This document shows positions 61,263 through 64,000 of a DNA stretch of 64,000 nucleotides, one piece after another. This stretch comes from Aurantiacibacter odishensis (lineage in GTDB: Bacteria > Pseudomonadota > Alphaproteobacteria > Sphingomonadales > Sphingomonadaceae). Location of the stretch: the NCBI RefSeq assembly GCF_003605195.1, contig NZ_QYOS01000021.1:1-64000 (forward strand). The letters run 5' to 3'. Position 1 is the first letter of the stretch; each line of letters begins with the position of its first letter. Both the position numbers and the translations under genes were made by a program. The notes under the pieces were generated by a model, which saw nothing but the letters and a program-made list of their open reading frames with translations, ran no database searches and was not told the DNA's origin.

Positions 61263-61461
61263 GGTCGGTCTCCTTCGTCTCTCGACGTTCCAGCTTTACC
61301 CGAGCCGCCATGAAGACGCCTTACGGCTTATACCTAAGGCCGGATTTACCCTCGCTCGCCCGCGTAAAAGGAGCTCAGAGCATGACTTCGCCACGCTCTT
61401 CCACGAGTTCCACGCGTCCTATCCGTTTACATTTCGTTCTCATGGGCGGTAGTGGAAGGAA

Positions 61462-64000
61462 ATGGCCACCCCCGCCCTCCCCATCGAAGACGTGCCGCTC
61501 CCGGCCCTGCATGCCAGTCATGCGGGGAGCTGGCTGTGCGGTCCCGAAGGGTCCGTAAAGGCCGCGTCGAAGGGCGAAGCCGTGATGGCCGCGGCAGATA
61601 CGCCGCATCTGATCCTCAACGCCCCCCTCGTGGCGACGCGACTGGGCTATCCCGATCTTTCCGGCCTCGACCTGCTGGAGCTTTTCGCCTTCGTCCACCC
61701 GGCACGGTTCTGCGTGCCGACCCCGAAGGGATTGGCACACGCGCTGGACCTGCCGGAGCCGGAGGACGGTGCCGAGGTACCCGGCATGTTGCGCAAGGCC
61801 GCCGCGCGCCTGCTGGCCACCTGCGAGAGTGAAGACTGGGCTGCGCGTGAAGGAGCGTGGAGTGCATTGCAATCGCTGTCACGATTGCGCTGGCCGTGGG
61901 CGGCGGTCCTCTCTCCCCACGTGGCACGCCCGGAACGGGCGGAAAAGTGGCTGTTCTCCCGGCTGCCGGAGTGGGAGGATTCAGGCGAGCGTCCGCCACC
62001 CGGGCAGGTCCTGCTGGGCGAAACCGCGATCCTGGGCCAGCTCGGACGGCTGACAGGCGAAGGCGCGGAACAGCGCGAGGGCCAGCGCGCCTACGCTGGC
62101 CAGGCCGGCAACATCTTCGCCCCGCGCGAGAAGCGGGACAAGCCGCACGTGCTGCTGGCGCAGGCAGGCACCGGCATCGGCAAGACGCTGGGCTATCTCG
62201 CGCCCGCCTCGCTATGGGCCGAGAAGTCGGGCGGCACCGTCTGGGTGTCCACCTATACCAAGAACCTGCAACGCCAGCTTCGCAGCGAAGCCAGCCGCGC
62301 ATGGCCCGACCGCCGCCCCGACGGCTCGCGCCCCGTGGTGGTGCGAAAGGGGCGCGAGAACTACCTCTGCCTGCTCAATCTGGAGGACGCGCTGCAGGGC
62401 GGCTTCGGTGGACGCGCGGCAGTGCTGGCGCAGCTGGTGGCGCGGTGGGCCGCCTATTCGCAGGATGGGGACATGATCGGCGGGGACCTGCCCGGCTGGC
62501 TGGGCACGCTGTTCCGCCAGCGCGCCATCCGCAGCCTGACCGACCAGCGCGGCGAATGCATCTACGCGGGGTGCCCGCACTACCGCAAATGCTTCATCGA
62601 ACGCGCATCGAGAGCGAGCGCGCAGGCAGACCTCGTGATCGCGAATCACGCGCTCGTAATGGTCAATGCCGCACGCGGGCGCGACCACGCGCAACGCCCC
62701 ACCCGCATCGTGTTCGACGAAGGGCACCACGTATTCGATGCTGCCGATTCCACTTTCGCCGCTGCGCTGACTGGACAGGAGGCGATCGAACTCAAGCGCT
62801 GGATCCTCGGCCCGGAGCGCGGCTCCAAGGGACGCAGGCGGGGCCTCGCCGCCCGTCTGGCGGACGTTGCCAGCTATGACGAGGCCGGCGGCGCGGCCAT
62901 CGATGCAGCATGCGAGGCGGCGCAGGCCCTGCCCGGCGAAGGCTGGATCGGGCGATTGGCCGAGAACGAACCATCGGGCGAGATCGAGCGCCTGCTCGCC
63001 GCCGTGCGCGCCGTTGCATACGCTCGCGACGAAAGCGGCGCGTTGGATGCGGGCTACGGAATCGAGACCGAGGCCGCGGGGCTGGAAGGCGATTTCGTCG
63101 AGCGGGCACAGATGGCGGCGCAGGCGCTGGCAGAAATCCGCACGCCGCTGATCAAGCTCGGCGTCCGGCTGGAAGCAATGCTGGAAGACCCGCCCGACTG
63201 GCTGGATGGCCAGGGCCGTGCGCGGATCGAAGGCGCGCGCTTCTCTCTCAGTTGGCGGATCGATACCCTCGCGGCCTGGGAAGCGCTGCTGGGGCGGCTC
63301 GGCGGCCCGGCGGACCCGGAATTTGTCGACTGGCTATCCGTCGAGCGCAACGAATCGCGCGAGTTCGACATCGGGCTCCACCGCCGCTTCCTCGACCCGA
63401 TGAAACCCTTCGCCCGCGTCGTGCTTGAACCCGCACATGGCGTGATGCTGACGAGCGCGACTCTGACAGATCGGTTGGAAGATGGCCCGGACTGGCCCAG
63501 CGCAGTGGCGAAATCCGGCGCTCCGCATATCGAGGTGCAGCCGAAACTGGCCGATGCCATCAGCCCGTTCGACTACGCATCGCGCGCGCAGGTGCTGATC
63601 GTCACCGACGTGAAGAAAGGCGACCTGGCCAGCCTTGCCGGAGCCTACGCCCGCATCATCGAGGCCAGCGGCGGCGGCGTGCTCGGCCTTTTCACCGCGA
63701 TCAGGCGCCTGCGCGCAGTGCACGGCCGCATCGCAGACCGGCTTGCGCGCGAGGGCCTGCCGCTGTTCGCCCAGCACGTCGACCCCATCGACACCGGCAC
63801 ACTGGTGGACATTTTCCGCGACGACCCGCGCGCCAGCTTGCTGGGCACCGATGCCCTGCGCGACGGGGTGGACGTTCCCGGCCATTCGCTGCGCTGCGTG
63901 GTGATGGAGCAGGTTCCCTGGCCCAAGCCCAGCATCCTGCACCGCGCGCGCCGTGCTGCGGGCGGCGGCAGCGCCTATGACGATTCGATCATTCGCGGAC
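61462..64000 (+). CDS. ATP-dependent DNA helicase, DinG/Rad3-like with Fe-S cluster (partial)
   Basis: At least 846 codons from ATG 61462 (AAGGA upstream), open at the right edge. Walker A AQAGTGIGKTLGYLAPAS, motif Ia STYTKNLQRQL, four Cys of the 4Fe-4S cluster (NYLCLLN and GECIYAGCPHYRKCF), DEAH-type FDEGHH, and the C-terminal LLGTDALRDGVDVPG plus MEQVPWPKPS. The N-terminal 170 residues are a sphingomonad-specific extension. Unwinds DNA 5'-3', linked to replication-fork and damage tolerance. It is GC-rich and matches the core chromosome. Several overlapping frames on both strands are shadows. Confidence 0.93.
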   Translation, partial: MATPALPIEDVPLPALHASHAGSWLCGPEGSVKAASKGEAVMAAADTPHLILNAPLVATRLGYPDLSGLDLLELFAFVHPARFCVPTPKGLAHALDLPEPEDGAEVPGMLRKAAARLLATCESEDWAAREGAWSALQSLSRLRWPWAAVLSPHVARPERAEKWLFSRLPEWEDSGERPPPGQVLLGETAILGQLGRLTGEGAEQREGQRAYAGQAGNIFAPREKRDKPHVLLAQAGTGIGKTLGYLAPASLWAEKSGGTVWVSTYTKNLQRQLRSEASRAWPDRRPDGSRPVVVRKGRENYLCLLNLEDALQGGFGGRAAVLAQLVARWAAYSQDGDMIGGDLPGWLGTLFRQRAIRSLTDQRGECIYAGCPHYRKCFIERASRASAQADLVIANHALVMVNAARGRDHAQRPTRIVFDEGHHVFDAADSTFAAALTGQEAIELKRWILGPERGSKGRRRGLAARLADVASYDEAGGAAIDAACEAAQALPGEGWIGRLAENEPSGEIERLLAAVRAVAYARDESGALDAGYGIETEAAGLEGDFVERAQMAAQALAEIRTPLIKLGVRLEAMLEDPPDWLDGQGRARIEGARFSLSWRIDTLAAWEALLGRLGGPADPEFVDWLSVERNESREFDIGLHRRFLDPMKPFARVVLEPAHGVMLTSATLTDRLEDGPDWPSAVAKSGAPHIEVQPKLADAISPFDYASRAQVLIVTDVKKGDLASLAGAYARIIEASGGGVLGLFTAIRRLRAVHGRIADRLAREGLPLFAQHVDPIDTGTLVDIFRDDPRASLLGTDALRDGVDVPGHSLRCVVMEQVPWPKPSILHRARRAAGGGSAYDDSIIRG

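Noticed and set aside
61616-62302. Plus and minus frames within the helicase region (61452-61832, 61857-62879, 61616-62302 and others)
   Set aside because: The helicase frame from 61462 is open to the edge and carries Walker A, Fe-S cysteines and DEAH; the rest are shadows.

Overview
The window looks like an alphaproteobacterial chromosome, most likely order Sphingomonadales, family Erythrobacteraceae or a close relative. The evidence is GC-rich coding sequence, the aroQ-accB-accC cluster, class I lysyl-tRNA synthetase, an UrcA-family protein, an orphan GTA-type holin, a WalW-type deacetylase and TonB-dependent transport without SusD. This placement comes from gene content and protein flavour, not from a database search.

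Layout. 1-13,792 is ordinary chromosome: methylmalonyl-CoA mutase (runs off the left edge), a cytochrome b561-YceI fusion, a holin, aroQ/accB/accC, an S9 peptidase, a Ca2+/Na+ antiporter, an Lrp regulator, an atypical histidine kinase, a polysaccharide deacetylase, tRNA-Pro(TGG) and a thermonuclease. 44,061-64,000 is again ordinary chromosome: M28 peptidase, DUF427, DCC and FAD proteins, a diguanylate cyclase, an L,D-transpeptidase, EttA, acylphosphatase, a PNPOx-like protein, an RcnB-like protein, a prolyl hydroxylase, LysRS, MscS, a tannase-family esterase and a DinG-like helicase (runs off the right edge).

Between them, about 13.8-44.0 kb, lies what I read as a tRNA-integrated genomic island. 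The last 17 nt of a CAT-anticodon tRNA (43,985-44,060, minus strand) plus 9 bp of its trailer are repeated exactly as a 26-bp direct repeat at 13,800-13,825. Right beside the intact tRNA lies a decayed tyrosine integrase with two in-frame stops and no catalytic domain, so the island is probably fixed.

The left two thirds of the island (14.3-31.6 kb) is a compact locus for using sulfated sugars or glycans. It has five Cys-type S1 sulfatases, a lipoprotein formylglycine-generating enzyme that keeps both catalytic cysteines, a GH3 glycosidase, two MFS transporters (one FucP-like), a TonB-dependent receptor and a LacI regulator. Palindromes around ACAACGTTGT lie at all three likely promoters: the first sulfatase, the LacI/sulfatase divergent region, and the receptor, where two copies are folded into a perfect 21-bp inverted repeat. 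Together they define a candidate LacI regulon. The substrate cannot be read from the sequence.

The right third (32-43.9 kb) holds a LuxR-type regulator, an UrcA protein, small membrane and lipoproteins, a PCMT-erythromycin esterase fusion, an MntP-like exporter, a C-terminal fragment of fumarase, a zinc-ribbon winged-helix protein and a divergent ECF sigma/anti-sigma module facing a split DUF4331 pair plus a TPR protein. Short dispersed repeats (TGTCCGC...GCGGACA ends) lie between these genes and at the break points of two gene remnants.
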